64,000 bases of DNA from Marthasterias glacialis (GCA_911728455.2 OU452239.1:10212328-10276327), one strand, 5' to 3'; counted from the first letter of the stretch, positions 22,384 through 33,464 are shown. The notes: generated from the letters alone by a model not told the origin. Numbers and translations are program-made.

Positions 22384-22641
22384 TAGACCAATCCATTAAG
22401 CCCCGCCCCCTAACGTGTTGACCAAATGCCACCGAAAGTCTGACAAAAGTCCGACACGATAAAATCATATTGGAAAATGTAAGCATGCGTGCGCGTGCTC
22501 ATAGCGCGTGCGTTGATGTCGTGCAGTGTGGCATTGAAGAGACACACATTGTACTGCCCACTATCACCAGATTACAGAGGTGATGTGGCCAATACTGTGA
22601 TTGGTCAATGTTTTACAGTCGGGGCTTAATGGATCGATCTA
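22384..22641 (+). mobile_element. Inverted-repeat element, AGCCCCGCCCC family
   Basis: TAGACCAATCCATTAAGCCC at the left is mirrored by GGGGCTTAATGGATCGATCTA at the right. The inside holds CG-rich alternating purine-pyrimidine sequence (GCGTGCGCGTGC). The second copy is at 46636-46898. Confidence 0.88.
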
Positions 22642-23269
22642 ATAATACTCGTGAGTGTTAAGTTTTCTTTGTATGTAACTTCCAAGAAACCGTTGACATT
22701 TGTGCCAAATGCTCCTTGTGATTATTCATTAATAATCCCATGTCAATGAAAGTGAAACTGGTCATTTGCCAAGTGAAATGTGTTTCAGGCAACGCTGAAA
22801 GCCGGTCTTCAGTAAAAGCATCAATGACCCTGTGAGTGCGGTAACCCACACACACAAACATTGTTAAATAGGGTCTTGAAATTGCACATTTGGCAGGTTG
22901 TACATGTACTTGGAGTCTTGCCAGAGCGTTTGCCAATCACTCATGGATCCCTCAAGGGCTGGTCCCACAACGGGGGACGTTTGTCAATCAAACGTCCCCC
23001 CATCGGGAGATACTTGTGTGACGATAGGAAATCAACATTGATGATAAAGATTACAAATTGTTGCAATATAAAAATCCTTTAGTTTATGAACACTTCCTGC
23101 CAAAAGCCCTGAATCTGTAATTGAATCTTTTAAAGGCAGACCGTTCCTTGATCCATGAATGTTTAATTATCAAAGTTGCTACAGAGGATTGGGTACTTTT
23201 TTGGGGTTTGCTTTTGGGGGTATTTGTTTAATAAAAAGTAAGTAAGATTTGAAACTTTGCATGGTGGGA
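22642..23269. other. No gene recognised
   Basis: An inverted pair GGGGGACGTTTG / CAAACGTCCCCC at about 22972-23000 forms a short hairpin. The rest is unassigned. Confidence 0.4.
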
Positions 23270-23430
23270 ATACAATCTAGTAAGTTTTGCGGAGACACCA
23301 TGTAATTATCTCCTAAAGACAATCAGAGTATACTGATCGAAACGTCGAGTTGTTAAACCATCGGTTCTTTTCAGAACCACACCAACTCATTAGAGATAAA
23401 TGGTGTCACCGCAAAACTTACTAGATAATA
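23270..23430. mobile_element. Inverted-repeat element bounded by ATCTAGTAAGTTTTGCGG
   Basis: ATCTAGTAAGTTTTGCGGAG on the left faces CCGCAAAACTTACTAGAT on the right. The centre has GATCGAAACGTCGAG. About 160 bp, no ORF. Related in style to 28065-28266, which also has CTCGACGTTTCGA in its centre. Confidence 0.85.
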
Positions 23431-23494
23431 AAAAATAGCTGGGTTAGTCAAACCTTTTTCAGTGGCTAGCCAGCTGGACCCATTAGCCTTTACC

Positions 23495-23666
23495 TCAGGC
23501 CTTATACTTCACGGAGGCAACAGAGGCAATTGCCTCCATGCCCCCTAGCCCATTGCCTTGAGGCCCCTTGAAATGTTCCAGTAGAAATGTATAAATTTCC
23601 CTCATTGAGATGCGCTTTACTAGTAGGGGGAAAAAACTACCTTGCCCTAACAAGAACAAAGCAAAA
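23495..23666 (+). mobile_element. TCAGGCCTGA-bordered MITE (nested)
   Basis: CTCAGGCCTTATACTTCACG, GCCCCTTGAAATGTTCCAGT and AACAAGAACAAAGCAA are family markers. It is inserted in the 23440-24060 repeat. Confidence 0.75.
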
Positions 23667-23863
23667 GGGCCCAATTTCATAGAGCTGCTTAAGCCCCAAA
23701 AATAGCTAAGCACAAACAAAATTATGCTTACCAGCATAAGGTAACCAGCCAAAAGAGCATATCACATGTACAATCTGTGACTGGTATCCTGCTTACTTTT
23801 GCTTAGCATAAAACTTTTAAGCACTATTTTCTGCTTTTAAAGCAGTACTATGACATTGGGCCC
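23667..23863 (+). mobile_element. GGGCCCAATTTCAT hairpin MITE (nested)
   Basis: GGGCCCAATTTCATAGAGCT on the left and ACTATGACATTGGGCCC on the right, with the AACCAGCCAAAA and TGTGACTGGTATCCTGCTTA internal blocks. Confidence 0.88.
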
Positions 23864-24060
23864 AGACAGGTTGTAACCTTTTACTGGTCCACTAGCTTTG
23901 TCACTGGTCCCTTTCAGCATTGTTGGATTTGAATTTGAAGCCATCTGTGTAGGGAGTGACTAACAATTATAGAGAAGAAAACAAGTCAGCCCGACCACTT
24001 GGAGAGATTTTTGACCATTCCTTTGATGTTTTAACTAGCATTTGGCCAAGTGACCATCCT

Positions 24061-26000
24061 GAAAAAAGATAATACATGTAGGTCCTTTTTTTTGGCTGAT
24101 TTGACCCCGAAATTTAGATTTAAAGGGTCTGTATACGTTTGGTAATGACTCTGAAAATTTGTGGCAATAATAACTTACTTGGTTAGAAGTACAGCAGCTT
24201 TGGATAGTATAATGCATTTTGAGAAACGTTTCACTTCGAAGTACTGCAGTTATGGAAAATTACATCACTTTTTATCCCCCCAAAATTTGAATCTGAGAAG
24301 CGTTATGGCCGTAACGGTGCTCAGAATGTGTATTCCAATGACGGATACTTCTTCTGCGTGAACACAACCGCTCCAGATTTTTGGTGATATCTCAAAAACG
24401 CTGCCACCTTTTGAACTGAAATGTACACAGGTTAGTTTTATGGCATATATCTACAATTATATAGCATTAAGGCAAATGTACGGTTCCAAAAACCAAAGGT
24501 ATACTTTGCCTTTAAATTTTAAATAACTATTTAAATTGTAGAGTCAAGAAAGTTATAAGCTTTCCTTTCAGGTATTCCACACAAAAAAATCCACCAGTGA
24601 TAAGTGGCAGTTAATTAAAAACCGAAAATGAATTATTGTCGAGATCCGGACATTATCTCACGTGCATCAGCCATGTACAAACAGTTTTGCATGTTACATG
24701 TATTTTGTGCATTGTCCGTGGCGTAAGCCCTGTGCGAAGTTTTTATAAGTTTTTCATTTTGAAACAGCATCATATTATGTCAAAATTTGTTCAGAGAAAG
24801 AATTGTCAATCTTTCGGCAAAACACAGGCCATGCAACTTTAAGGGGAGAACGATGTCAAGCACTTTTTAGGTCAAACTCTTCTCATTTTCCTACTTCCAA
24901 ATTTGTCTGAAATATGAATAAGGTACCTTCATATACCACCTCTCATGAGTAATTTACGTTAGTCGTTTGTAGCCATTGTCAACCAATTATCAAATTTTCC
25001 AATAGCGTCCTTTAAACGTAACCCACTGCCCTTTTGTTGGGTAATCCAATGCCTCTGCAGCCCATGGGATAAATTACCCTTTCATTGTGTTGGGGGGCAA
25101 GTAGTGTGAACTGTAGTGGTGGGGTGCAGCATTATACCCTGTTCTTAGTCTGGAGCTTATTTGGTGCAGAAGCATGACCTGAGGAATAGTTTGGCTTACC
25201 AGTTTATGTTGTTCTCTTCAGGTAGCTTTCTTGGGGTGGGGGGGGGGTAGGAAACTAATTCAGTCACTGAGCCTGATGTTTACAGTGGTACTTTTACAAT
25301 GTAGTTGTGGAATTATATTTTACTAGTGTACATGTCGGTCTACAGTTTGCACAAACGAGAAATTATTAGTCACTGTTACATTGTACGTGCTTTGATTGAG
25401 AGGATACACGTTCAGCACTGGCAATGTTCATGTACATGTACAGGTGTACATACATACATGTATATTGTACATGTCGTCGTGTGCCTGGTAAAAGGATGTA
25501 ACGACACGTTCCCGGTAAAAGGGCGTAAAAGAAAATGATGTGAAAATTTTGTGTTACAAGGAAACTGAGCGAGAAAGTTTGATCAATTTTTTTTTTTGCC
25601 ATTCCAAAGTTATTATAGGAAGGTTAAATTCTGCATGGGAATTGGAAAATATGTCTTTGGGTTAATTCTAGCAACAAAATTGTAACAATAATGCCATATT
25701 TTTCATGTCAGGGGCCATTTTGTTGCTTACGTCCTTTTAATACTGGGACGAAATACTTCATGTGCCCAGTAAACGAGCATACATATGTACAATGTACATG
25801 GTAAAGTATTTTAACACATACTGTACTACTTATTCTGCTTGAAGCAATTTGAGTGTGTTTAAAGATGGTGAGACGTGTGGAAATGTTATGGTTTCCACCT
25901 AATTCCTACATGTATATCAATGAGTGACATTTCTAAACAAAGTAAAGTAGCCATGTTGTCTTATTCCCAATCATACACCATTAGTTTAAATATGTGTACA
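24061..26000. other. No gene recognised
   Basis: Mostly AT-rich unique DNA. ACATGTAC-type microsatellite sequence clusters near 25425-25475. A segment near 24120-24510 (GGGTCTGTATACGTTTGGTA and its mirrored GTATACTTTGCCTTTAAA) may be an old inverted-repeat element. No coding exon seen. Confidence 0.4.
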
Positions 26001-26002
26001 AT

Positions 26003-26211
26003 TTGCTCTTAGTTAGATAGATGTTAATATTTGCATCGGGGAAATGAATATAAATTTCAATTTGCCTTGCACCGATGTGTGATAAGCACTGTATACCCAG
26101 TGCTTTCGAGTCCTGTGGAAAAAAAATCCACAGGCAACTCGAAAGCACTGGGTATACAGTGCTTATCACACATCGGTGCAAGGCAAATTGAAATTTATAT
26201 TGCTCTTAGTT
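26003..26211. mobile_element. SINE-tail dimer forming a 64-bp perfect hairpin, with target-site duplication
   Basis: 26048-26111 and 26137-26200 are perfect reverse complements over 64 bp; after a two-base bulge a further 7 bp (CCTGTGG/CCACAGG) pair around an A-rich loop. Both arms are the 3' tail of the SINE at 61273-61516, once in each direction. TTGCTCTTAGTT occurs at 26003-26014 and again at 26200-26211, which fits a target-site duplication of about 12 bp. So this was one insertion event. Transcribed from either strand it would fold into long double-stranded RNA. Confidence 0.88.
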
Positions 26212-26609
26212 GTTACCCGACTATTTTCATCACTTTGGCTGCCTGAGAAAGTCCACATCTTAAGGAATGAGAGCTGAATACCTCCACCAAACAACCGATG
26301 TTGTTTTACTTCGCATCATGATGACCCTAAAGCATGCCGACAAAATCGAAGTATCCACACTTTGTGCGTCCTGACATACATGTACATGAAAGTTTAACAA
26401 ACCTGTGAAAGTTTCAGCTCAATCGGTCATCGGAGTCCAGTGAAAATTGTGAAAAATTTCATGATATGTTTTCACTGTTTTCAAACATGGGTTTGGGACT
26501 CGCAAAGATCAAAGCAAATTTTATACTCATTTCTCAAAAACTGTAGCGTTTATCGAGCAAAATTTTTGTGGGGAAGTTTTCCACTTTGAACAATTTTTTA
26601 CCGTGTGTT
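26212..26609. other. No gene recognised
   Basis: Unassigned sequence with a TTTCAGCTCAATCGGTCATCG segment that resembles other animal repeats loosely. Nothing supportable. Confidence 0.35.
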
Positions 26610-26789
26610 TCAGGCCTGATTGCTTCATTCTTGAAAGGGCAAGGGTACCAAGGCATTTTCTTCTTGGTAAAGGGCAACTCTATGAGGGAATTGTAAATTT
26701 CTATTTGGACATTTCAAGGGCACCAAGGCAATGAACAGAGGATATAGAGGCAATTGCCGCCGTTGCCTCAGTGAAGTATCAGGCCTGAT
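26610..26789 (-). mobile_element. TCAGGCCTGA-bordered MITE, full length
   Basis: Bounded by TTTCAGGCCTGA and TATCAGGCCTGA with GGGCACCAAGGCAATGAAC-type core. Same orientation as 9765-9943 and of similar length. Confidence 0.88.
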
Positions 26790-27392
26790 GTGTGTAAAGC
26801 GATTGGGTCACATAAAGTAGAGATACTGGTGTTTGGCAATTACCAATGTCTGCCGATTGCTTTGAATGCACATTATAAGACCTGATTTTTTTCCTTCAAA
26901 TGCCCCCCTCTAGTCACCCTCACCCACACCCAATGTGACACATTTCTTTTCTTCTCTTGTTCGGAAGAAAAAAGATTACACACCTCACTTAACCTCACTT
27001 ATTTCTTGGAACCTTAACTTAAAGGAGTCAAAACGCCAGCGATGTAGTTTCATTTTTGGACAGGGGGTTGACGCTTTGTTTGTTTGGGTAGGCCTGCATT
27101 CAGCTGGGCTTTAAAAGACGTCACGTGAACTTACCCCGGCTGGCGAACGACACGCCGAGCCTGTAAGTTCAACTCGTTCATTCATGGACAGTCTTTGACT
27201 CTTACAAATGTAGCGGTCTCTGATCCCATGGAGCATTTATCAACTTGAACGGAGCGGTCTTTTTCACTGTGTGCTGTCATCGTGTTTGTAGTCCTAGGCA
27301 TTCTTGAGAGGGCCGGGGTGTTGTTCAGGTATGCTGAGATTGTGACTGCACTTGACATTATTGTAGCAAGGAAAAAAATGTATATGTAAATT
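26790..27392. other. No gene recognised
   Basis: GTGAACTTAC near 27126 faces GTAAGTTCAAC near 27164, a short inverted repeat. A minus-strand ORF at 27182-27460 looks like noise. No splice-consistent exon. Confidence 0.35.
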
Positions 27393-27781
27393 CTGGGCAC
27401 AATTTCTGTAGAGCTGTTCAGAAGAAAATGCTGAGCAAAAGTTTGCAGTAAACCACTCAAAAGTAATGTACAGTATATTTTGGCTGGTTACCCATTTTCC
27501 GCTTAGCAAGATTTTAGTGATTATATTAGATTTTAGTGTGCGTAGCGATTTTCTGTGCTTAGTTTGAAACAGCTTTATGAAATCGGGACCACAATTCCAT
27601 AAAGCTGTTTATAGCAAATGAAACTGCTTAGCAAAGAAAAATCTTGCTTATTAGAAATAGGTTACCAGCCGAAATACCATGTAATGTATGTTGTGACTGG
27701 TTCCCTGCTTATTTTTGCTTAGCAGATTTTGTTTCACTAAGCGTCATTTTCTACCTTAATAGCTCATTGGAATTGGTACCA
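27393..27781 (+). mobile_element. Two GGGCCCAATTTCAT hairpin MITEs in tandem
   Basis: One runs from TGGGCACAATTTCTGTAGAG to GCTTTATGAAATCGGGACC (about 27585). A second follows at once from CACAATTCCATAAAGCTGTT to about 27781. Both are degenerate. Confidence 0.7.
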
Positions 27782-28064
27782 TGTCTTAAGATTTTGTTCG
27801 GCGTAGGGGGTGTGCACTGACTATGAATTTAAACAGGCAACATATCAGGTATGTTTTTGGTTTCTCAGATTTGCCATTGAAAATTGAAAAACACAGATTT
27901 ACAAAGGCTTGTATCTGGCTTTGTTCCTCTTTTTCTGACAAGCTGCAGTTACATACATACCTAGTTTAACTCTGAAGTCTGGGATCAGAGGCATTGGTTT
28001 TGAAAGGTTGTTTCTCTGCATCGCATTCGGGGCGACACATAAAATGCTTTTGATTTGTCTTCAG

Positions 28065-28266
28065 AAGTAACTAATTGCTTGTAAACTTGCAAGTACAGTA
28101 CAACCATGTGTAAATCTCTTTTGGAAGGAGTGTTGGCTCTGAAAAGAGCCATTGTGGTCTCGACGTTTCGAACAGTATACTCTGCTCATCTTCAGGAGAA
28201 TATCCTCCCAAAAGAGATTAATTACACATGTTGTACCCGTAAGTTTACAAGCAATAGTTACTTCTT
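28065..28266. mobile_element. Inverted-repeat element bounded by AATTGCTTGTAAACTT
   Basis: AGTAACTAATTGCTTGTAAA on the left pairs with TTTACAAGCAATAGTTACTT on the right. A second inner pair (CTCTTTTGGAAGGA / TCCTCCCAAAAGAG) adds symmetry. The centre contains GGTCTCGACGTTTCGAACAG. Confidence 0.85.
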
Positions 28267-28340
28267 GCTGTCCACACCATGCAAGGCTTCAAACATCACT
28301 TGATTTGTCTTGTTTTACGGTACTCTGGAAACAACGATCA

Positions 28341-28487
28341 ATGGGAGACTTTGGAAAGCTAGGTGGCAGCAGACGTACCAGGTAAATTTCCATTGTTTGT
28401 GTAGTTCTGAGCATAGGCGCATTTCCGAGAACAATGGAATTTACCTGGTAAGTCTGCTGCCACCTAGTGTCCTCAAAAGTCTCCCAT
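28341..28487 (+). mobile_element. CTAGGTGGCAGCAGAC palindromic MITE, best-preserved copy
   Basis: Ends ATGGGAGACTTTGG and AAAAGTCTCCCAT are inverted; AGGTGGCAGCAGAC and its mirror follow. 147 bp. Confidence 0.9.
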
Positions 28488-28489
28488 CG

Positions 28490-29580
28490 TAAATTGTCTA
28501 CATCTGAACTTTACATAGATGTTATCTTGAAAACTGAAATGTCACGGGAAAGGGCAGTGCAGTATTTACCCGTTGTTTGGCACTGTGTCCGATTTAGCAG
28601 CTTTGGCTGTGGCTACACTCGTCAGTAGATCACAGTACCTCTATAGTGATGTGTAGCCAAGTGTAGCCAAGTGTAGCCATGTGTCGTAGTCACTTCTAAA
28701 GACGCACTAATGGGACACAGGCTACACTACACAGTAACCTTAACAGCATCCCCAACCCTAAGCAGGTACTACTTAATTATCAATGACGCACACCCTCCCG
28801 TAATTAAGACGTTATGGTTTTGTTTAATTCAGTCGACACGACATGATGTGGTCACTTTGGATTCGGAGGTCGTTGTCTGAGCTCTGAATATTTCGAGAGG
28901 AGAGCTGAAGAACTGGTTTCAAGTGAAAGAGGAACTCCTTGGGACTATTTCTTTCGAAGAATATGGCTACAAGAGTTACCCTGGTGTATATGTTTTCTTC
29001 AAGCAGTTCTAGACTTGGTTGAGGGTTATCTTTCTGCTCCTTGCACTTACAGAGAATCTGCTGACGATCGATGGCACAATCTCAATGAACAGTCCATGGT
29101 CAGCCCAAAGTTTTCTGAGTTATCAGCCACGTTGGCCAGCCAGGCTTGTTTCTAATACCAACCATCGACTGAACACCGTACGTGTTACATGTTTAAATGA
29201 CTGACAACACAAAACTGTCCCGGGCTCTGCTGTAATTGTACCACGTATATTGTAACGCTAGTCATTTTGGTGCTCGGTTACGTACATTGACACCACATTC
29301 CGGGACATCAGCACATTCCCTCATCCAAGTGGGTGTAAGGAGCTGCGGTCGCCGGGATCTTCTCTTTATCTCAGGGACGAAGGAATAAAACATTTGTCTG
29401 TTGACGACTCTGTCTTCACGTTAAGAATTTATACCTTGTTGAACCGTCGGTCTGTCGCTTCTGCCTCATGCACAGTGGTAATAAATCATTTCAAAATTTA
29501 CATTGTCACCCTTCAGCGGCTCGGAAGGAAACAATCTGTAAATTGGATCATGATAATGACACAATTGACTGTCTCCTTAA
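28490..29580. other. Mostly unique 5' flank of exon 1c
   Basis: No recognised repeat except a small CAAGTGTAGC tandem near 28660. Short frames at 29019-29204 and 29394-29600 are not clearly coding. A second donor-like site (ATGACAG|GTACGT) lies at 29602. The unique character fits a promoter or 5' UTR region. Confidence 0.4.
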
Positions 29581-29685
29581 CTCGAAGCCGTACATTATGA
29601 CAGGTACGTGGATGTGTCAATTGGAAATGTTTTTAACTTGTCACCTCTGAGAAAAACCGATTGGAATATATTAATTGAGAGCAAA

Positions 29686-29762
29686 ATGGTCGATGTGGCA
29701 GCTGTGTTGGCCAGACGGAGGTGGACGTGGTCAAGCAATCTCTACGAAGGATACCTGCATAG
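29686..29762 (+). CDS. ARHGAP32/33: Candidate alternative first coding exon 1c
   Basis: ATG opens 25 codons plus AG (MVDVAAVLARRRWTWSSNLY, then EGYLH), ending at the donor CATAG|GTAAGA. End phase 2 and the AG final bases match exons 1b and 1d; joined to 38730 the junction codon is AGA (Arg). The same frame is open upstream to 29581 after a TAA, so a longer product starting elsewhere, or an internal exon using CAG at 29602, is possible; the ATG at 29686 is the only Met I can use. The peptide has a basic RRRW cluster. Confidence 0.45.
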
Positions 29763-29799
29763 GTAAGAGGATCTCTGCTGTACCTTTTGGTCGGGATAC

Positions 29800-30014
29800 A
29801 GCTTTTTAGCTTTTCAGGGGCACGGAGGCGATTGCCTGCCATTGCCTCCATGAAGTTTCAGGCCCGAAGCCGATTTCACAAAGAGCTAAGATTGATCTTA
29901 ACTGTGTATCAATCTTAATTGCAAAGCGAAGTGTGATGTCACAGTACAAATCACCGTGGTAAATACTGACAAACTCATCTTAAGATGAATCTTAGTGCTT
30001 TGTGAAATCAAGTA
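29800..30014. mobile_element. MITE fragment and a TTTCACAAAG inverted-repeat element
   Basis: 29805-29867 is a truncated TCAGGCCTGA-family end. It abuts 29872-30014, bounded by GATTTCACAAAGAGCTAAGA and AATCTTAGTGCTTTGTGAAATC; related copies are 38494-38629 and 53577-53733. Confidence 0.75.
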
Positions 30015-30570
30015 CCTGGTGTATATTACTTGTTCACGTACACGTCATGTTCACCAACTGTGAAACAAGACTCTGTGAACACTTCAGCTGGACGCCAGGG
30101 AATTTATTTTTTATACTTGTAACCCCACAGAACATGTTGTAAAAGCACCCTGCACTTTGTACTTGTTTCCAGTACATGGACTTGGTCGCTGGCTATTGTT
30201 TGTGAGCGTTACTTTCCCTCTATTCTCAAGCCAGTTGATTGTACTTCAGGCTGGTGTGAAATTGACGAAGTGTGGTTGATTTTGTCACAAAGAAATGTAG
30301 GTCATTACCAGCTAAATGAGATGACTAACTTTATTGGTGCATGGAAGCATACATACACATGTACGTCACTGTTACTACTTAAAGCTGTGTCGCCCATTTT
30401 TCTCAGCAAGACCGAAAAGTTTTGGATTTTATCTGCGAACTAATTTTGACACATGATGTTTTTTAAAATGAAAAAAAAACATAAAATATTTTAGCGTATG
30501 CCTTGCTCACTACAAGAAAAACTTGTTACATACTTCACAGTACAGGTATGCACACGGCTGCTGGTGTGCT
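30015..30570. other. No gene recognised
   Basis: AT-rich unique DNA. Nothing supportable. Confidence 0.4.
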
Positions 30571-30574
30571 TATT

Positions 30575-30840
30575 TCAGGCATGAGATTTCTTAGCATTTT
30601 CTTAGCAAGATCTCCTCGAGCATTCCAATGTTCTTGGAAGAAGTGAAGCAATCACCGAATGGAGAAAGAAAGTAGTCCACATTGTGTCCAAACCTGTAAT
30701 TTTTGTATTTCTGGTGATGCACAGAGTCTGTAAACCTCCTGAATTGTAACATCTGGGAGGTTCCGGGTCTAGAATAAGGGGGAACCCAGGCCTGCAAGCC
30801 ATTTTCAGGAATTTTCACAATGGGCAAATCTTATCCCTGT
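30575..30840 (+). repeat. Interspersed repeat, CACAGAGTCTGTAAACCTCC family
   Basis: CACAGAGTCTGTAAACCTCC, TGAATTGTAACATCTGGGAG and GTCCAAACCTGTAATTTTTG recur twice in tandem at 42140-42600. Minus-strand frames here are repeat artefacts. Confidence 0.75.
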
Positions 30841-31123
30841 TAGGTCAGTACTCTCCGTTTTCTCAATGGGCAAAAATGCTTCTCGCCGGGTCGTGTCACA
30901 TGGTTTTGTACGTACCCTCTCCCAAGCCCACTTCAGTAGTTCTTACAACTGTACTTGTTAAGCCACGTTCAAAGCAAGTGACTTCGACTACGGCTACACA
31001 GCCAATGACTACAATGGAAATGTTAAAGTATAGGACTTTTTGGCCTTCCAGCCATAGCCACTGGCTGAAGCCATTAATTTAAGTTCGGCAGCGTGGATTT
31101 GCATCGGAGAAAAAAACAGGACA

Positions 31124-31302
31124 ATAGACCTTTATCATGGTGGGGCCATCTTGATTTTCTCCCATTCAAACCAATGTAACCAAACCGAGGCTGGAAGGGC
31201 AAATAAGTCTGGTTCCTTTTTGTACAATGAATATTAGCATATATTACTGTAATTGAATACAGGGAACATGACCAAGATGGTTGCAGCATGATAAAGGTCT
31301 AT
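31124..31302. mobile_element. Inverted-repeat element bounded by ATAGACCTTTATCATG
   Basis: AATAGACCTTTATCATGGTG at the left faces CATGATAAAGGTCTATTG at the right. A relative lacking clear ends is at 3325-3500 (ATCTTGTTTTTCATCTCATT, GGGAACATGACAAAG). 179 bp, noncoding. Confidence 0.85.
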
Positions 31303-31844
31303 TGTATACAGGGTTTAAAGGTCAGCATCCCATGCCCTTAAAAAAACAGTCAGTGTAATCACTCTTTGCACAGGAAAAGTTGGTTTCCTCTCTGACATGT
31401 CTGAAGAGTCTTCGTTTCCTGTGTAAATAAAAACAGGAATCTTGGGAAAAAATAGGTTTGAGGTTTTGAGGGTACGGGGTCACGTTTTGTAAGGTTCTTG
31501 CTCTCGATGGCCTGAAGAGTCATGTGGTGTTGAGTCATCAGTTTGAAAGACGCGGAGAGAGAAAAACCCCGCCCTTGTGGTAAATGATTTATTTCTGTCC
31601 AAAAAAAAAAAGGTTCACGTTTTAAAAACAAAATATGGCAGGGAGTTTTTCTCGTTAACAGTGGTTCGCTGGACAAATGCTAGTTAAAACACCTGAGGAC
31701 TAGTCCAAATTCTCGGCTGAGTGGCTGGCTAGGTTTGAAAAGCATCCCGATTTAGAATGAAATGTGGGCTGGTGAAAAAGCCGACGGGATTAGTGAAATG
31801 ACAAGCTACATATGTACACATGTAACTGGTCATTGAGAAAGTTA
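31303..31844. other. Repeat fragment 31660-31810, otherwise nothing
   Basis: 31660-31810 is a reverse copy of the 13070/23440 repeat (CTGGACAAATGCTAGTTAAA). The minus-strand 105-residue frame at 31359-31676 is not convincing. Confidence 0.5.
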
Positions 31845-32245
31845 AGGGCAAAAACCCTGCAGGGCTCACGCTTAGCACTAGCCCGGCGTACCTTGTCTAG
31901 TAGAAACTGTTATGGACCAGTAAACACCACTTCTCAACCTGCCCCGTGGGCTACTAAAAACTGTGCAACTTACTTGTTTATAATGTTCATAGTTCTTCCT
32001 TTTCTCAGACGTGAATGATACATTTTAGAAATGGGTTAATTTATTTTTGAGTGTGTGAATGTAACTTCATTTTGACAGTTAAACTGGCTGTGATTGCTAC
32101 CATTAGTATAAGAAAGATACATTTATGACAATCCATGTTTAAAATTTGGGCAACGAAAACTTCCTGGGGGCAAGTAAAAATGCACAGTTTACCAGCCCCT
32201 TGGGCTACTTTACAAAAAGCTCAAGCGCAAGGCCTGCCTGGTAGA
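31845..32245 (-). mobile_element. GGGCTAGTAAACTG repeat, reverse copy
   Basis: Reverse complement of the 7780-8170 repeat: CTAGCCCGGCGTACCTTGTC at the left, TAGTATAAGAAAGATACATT in the middle, GGGCAAGTAAAAATGCACAG at the right. Confidence 0.75.
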
Positions 32246-32249
32246 ATTG

Positions 32250-32980
32250 GTCAAATGTGACGAAGAAAAAAAATGGAATTGTTTCAAGCTGAGCGCTACT
32301 TATTGTATGTGTATATACAATCAAGCACCAATACTCCAGGAAAATACCCGATCTGTGTTTCTATTTTCATACATTGTAAGCACAGGACAAAAATGTACAT
32401 GTAAAGATGGGTTGCAATAGACTCCATCTTTGGTGACAATTTCTATTTTGACCTGTAGCCGGCGTCAAGCTCTGTAAGTTTCAACGCAGCCTGAATTGCT
32501 TACCAACCAATCATGGGAGGAGTTTATGAAATGCACGCGTGCCGCGCACAGTACTTGCGCATAAGGCACAGTCGTGCGCTCAAAATATGTGCAGTCATTG
32601 TCGTCAAAGATGGCTGATATTTCCCATTTTTTGACTTCATGTGCAACCCATCTACGATGTTGTGTGTAATAAACTTTGTGTCATGTGTACACGTTGAGTT
32701 GAAGTTTTTGACCAGTTTGTGCTGTAGTCCAGGTTTTTTTTTCCTACACATACAAGTACATGTAGTACTACTGTACACGTACTGTACCATAATGTCATAC
32801 ATATACTGAAACATACATCTTAACACTAGTCCACAAACTTGATGCACTGACAAATCAGAAAGTATTTTGCATTCAATAATCAATGATTGAATGCAAACAC
32901 TTTCAATTGTCACTTCATCGTTCTGATTGGACAGTCAGTCATTGTCAAGCTCTCCTGTCACACCCAGTTCGAAGTCAACA
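32250..32980. other. No gene recognised
   Basis: Unique DNA with an inverted GCATTCAATAATC / GATTGAATGC pair near 32870-32895. A minus-strand 129-residue frame at 32524-32913 is Cys/Met-rich noise. Confidence 0.4.
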
Positions 32981-32983
32981 ACT

Positions 32984-33264
32984 TATGTCCTGCACAACGG
33001 TACAATTAAAGTTTCAATCGTCCATGAACTGACAAAAGCTGGAAGTGTCTTTGTCATTGAGCAATCGCCAAACTTGGTAAAATACGTACAGTTCAAGTCA
33101 ATTTACTTCTACAATGAGGTTTGTCTGCACTGTTGTACATGACAGTTTTTGTACCGCCTGTTTTACAGGGTTACACACGTATCATTGTCCATAAATTGAT
33201 AAAGGCAGGAAGAGTTGTTGCTGTGATCAATCAGCAGTCGCCAAAGTTTGTAAAAATAAGTAAA
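32984..33264 (+). repeat. Two diverged tandem copies of a short coding-like segment
   Basis: The frame near 32997-33092 reads GTIKVSIVHELTKAGSVFVI then EQSPNLVKYV. The frame at 33169-33258 reads GYTRIIVHKLIKAGRVVAVI then NQQSPKFVKIS. About half the residues agree, and the second copy is preceded by an acceptor-like TTTTACAG. The similarity at peptide level suggests either duplicated exons of an unknown gene or a duplicated repeat in which the frame survives by chance. I recognise no family. Confidence 0.45.
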
Positions 33265-33290
33265 TAATAAAATAAGTAATAATAAAAGTC

Positions 33291-33464
33291 GGGCCTGATA
33301 ATGTACTTCAACGGAGGTGATTGCCTCTGTTGCCCATTGTCATTGCCTTGGTGCCCTTGAAATGTTCTAATCGAAAATTGAAAATTTCCTTATAGAGTTG
33401 CCCTTTATCGAGAAGAAAATGCCTTGGTGCCCTTGCCCTTTCAAGAACGAAGCAATCAGACTTG
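33291..33464 (+). mobile_element. TCAGGCCTGA-bordered MITE
   Basis: GGGCCTGATAATGTACTTCA, TCATTGCCTTGGTGCCCTTG and TTTCAAGAACGAAGCAATCA are family markers. Confidence 0.8.

Larger units (their letters stand above)
23440..24060 (+). mobile_element. TAGCCAGCTGGACC repeat interrupted by two MITEs
   Basis: The left piece (23440-23494) and right piece (about 23864-24060) together match the repeat in the right half of 13070-13738. Between them lie a TCAGGCCTGA MITE and a GGGCCCAATTTCAT hairpin element back to back. Confidence 0.7.
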
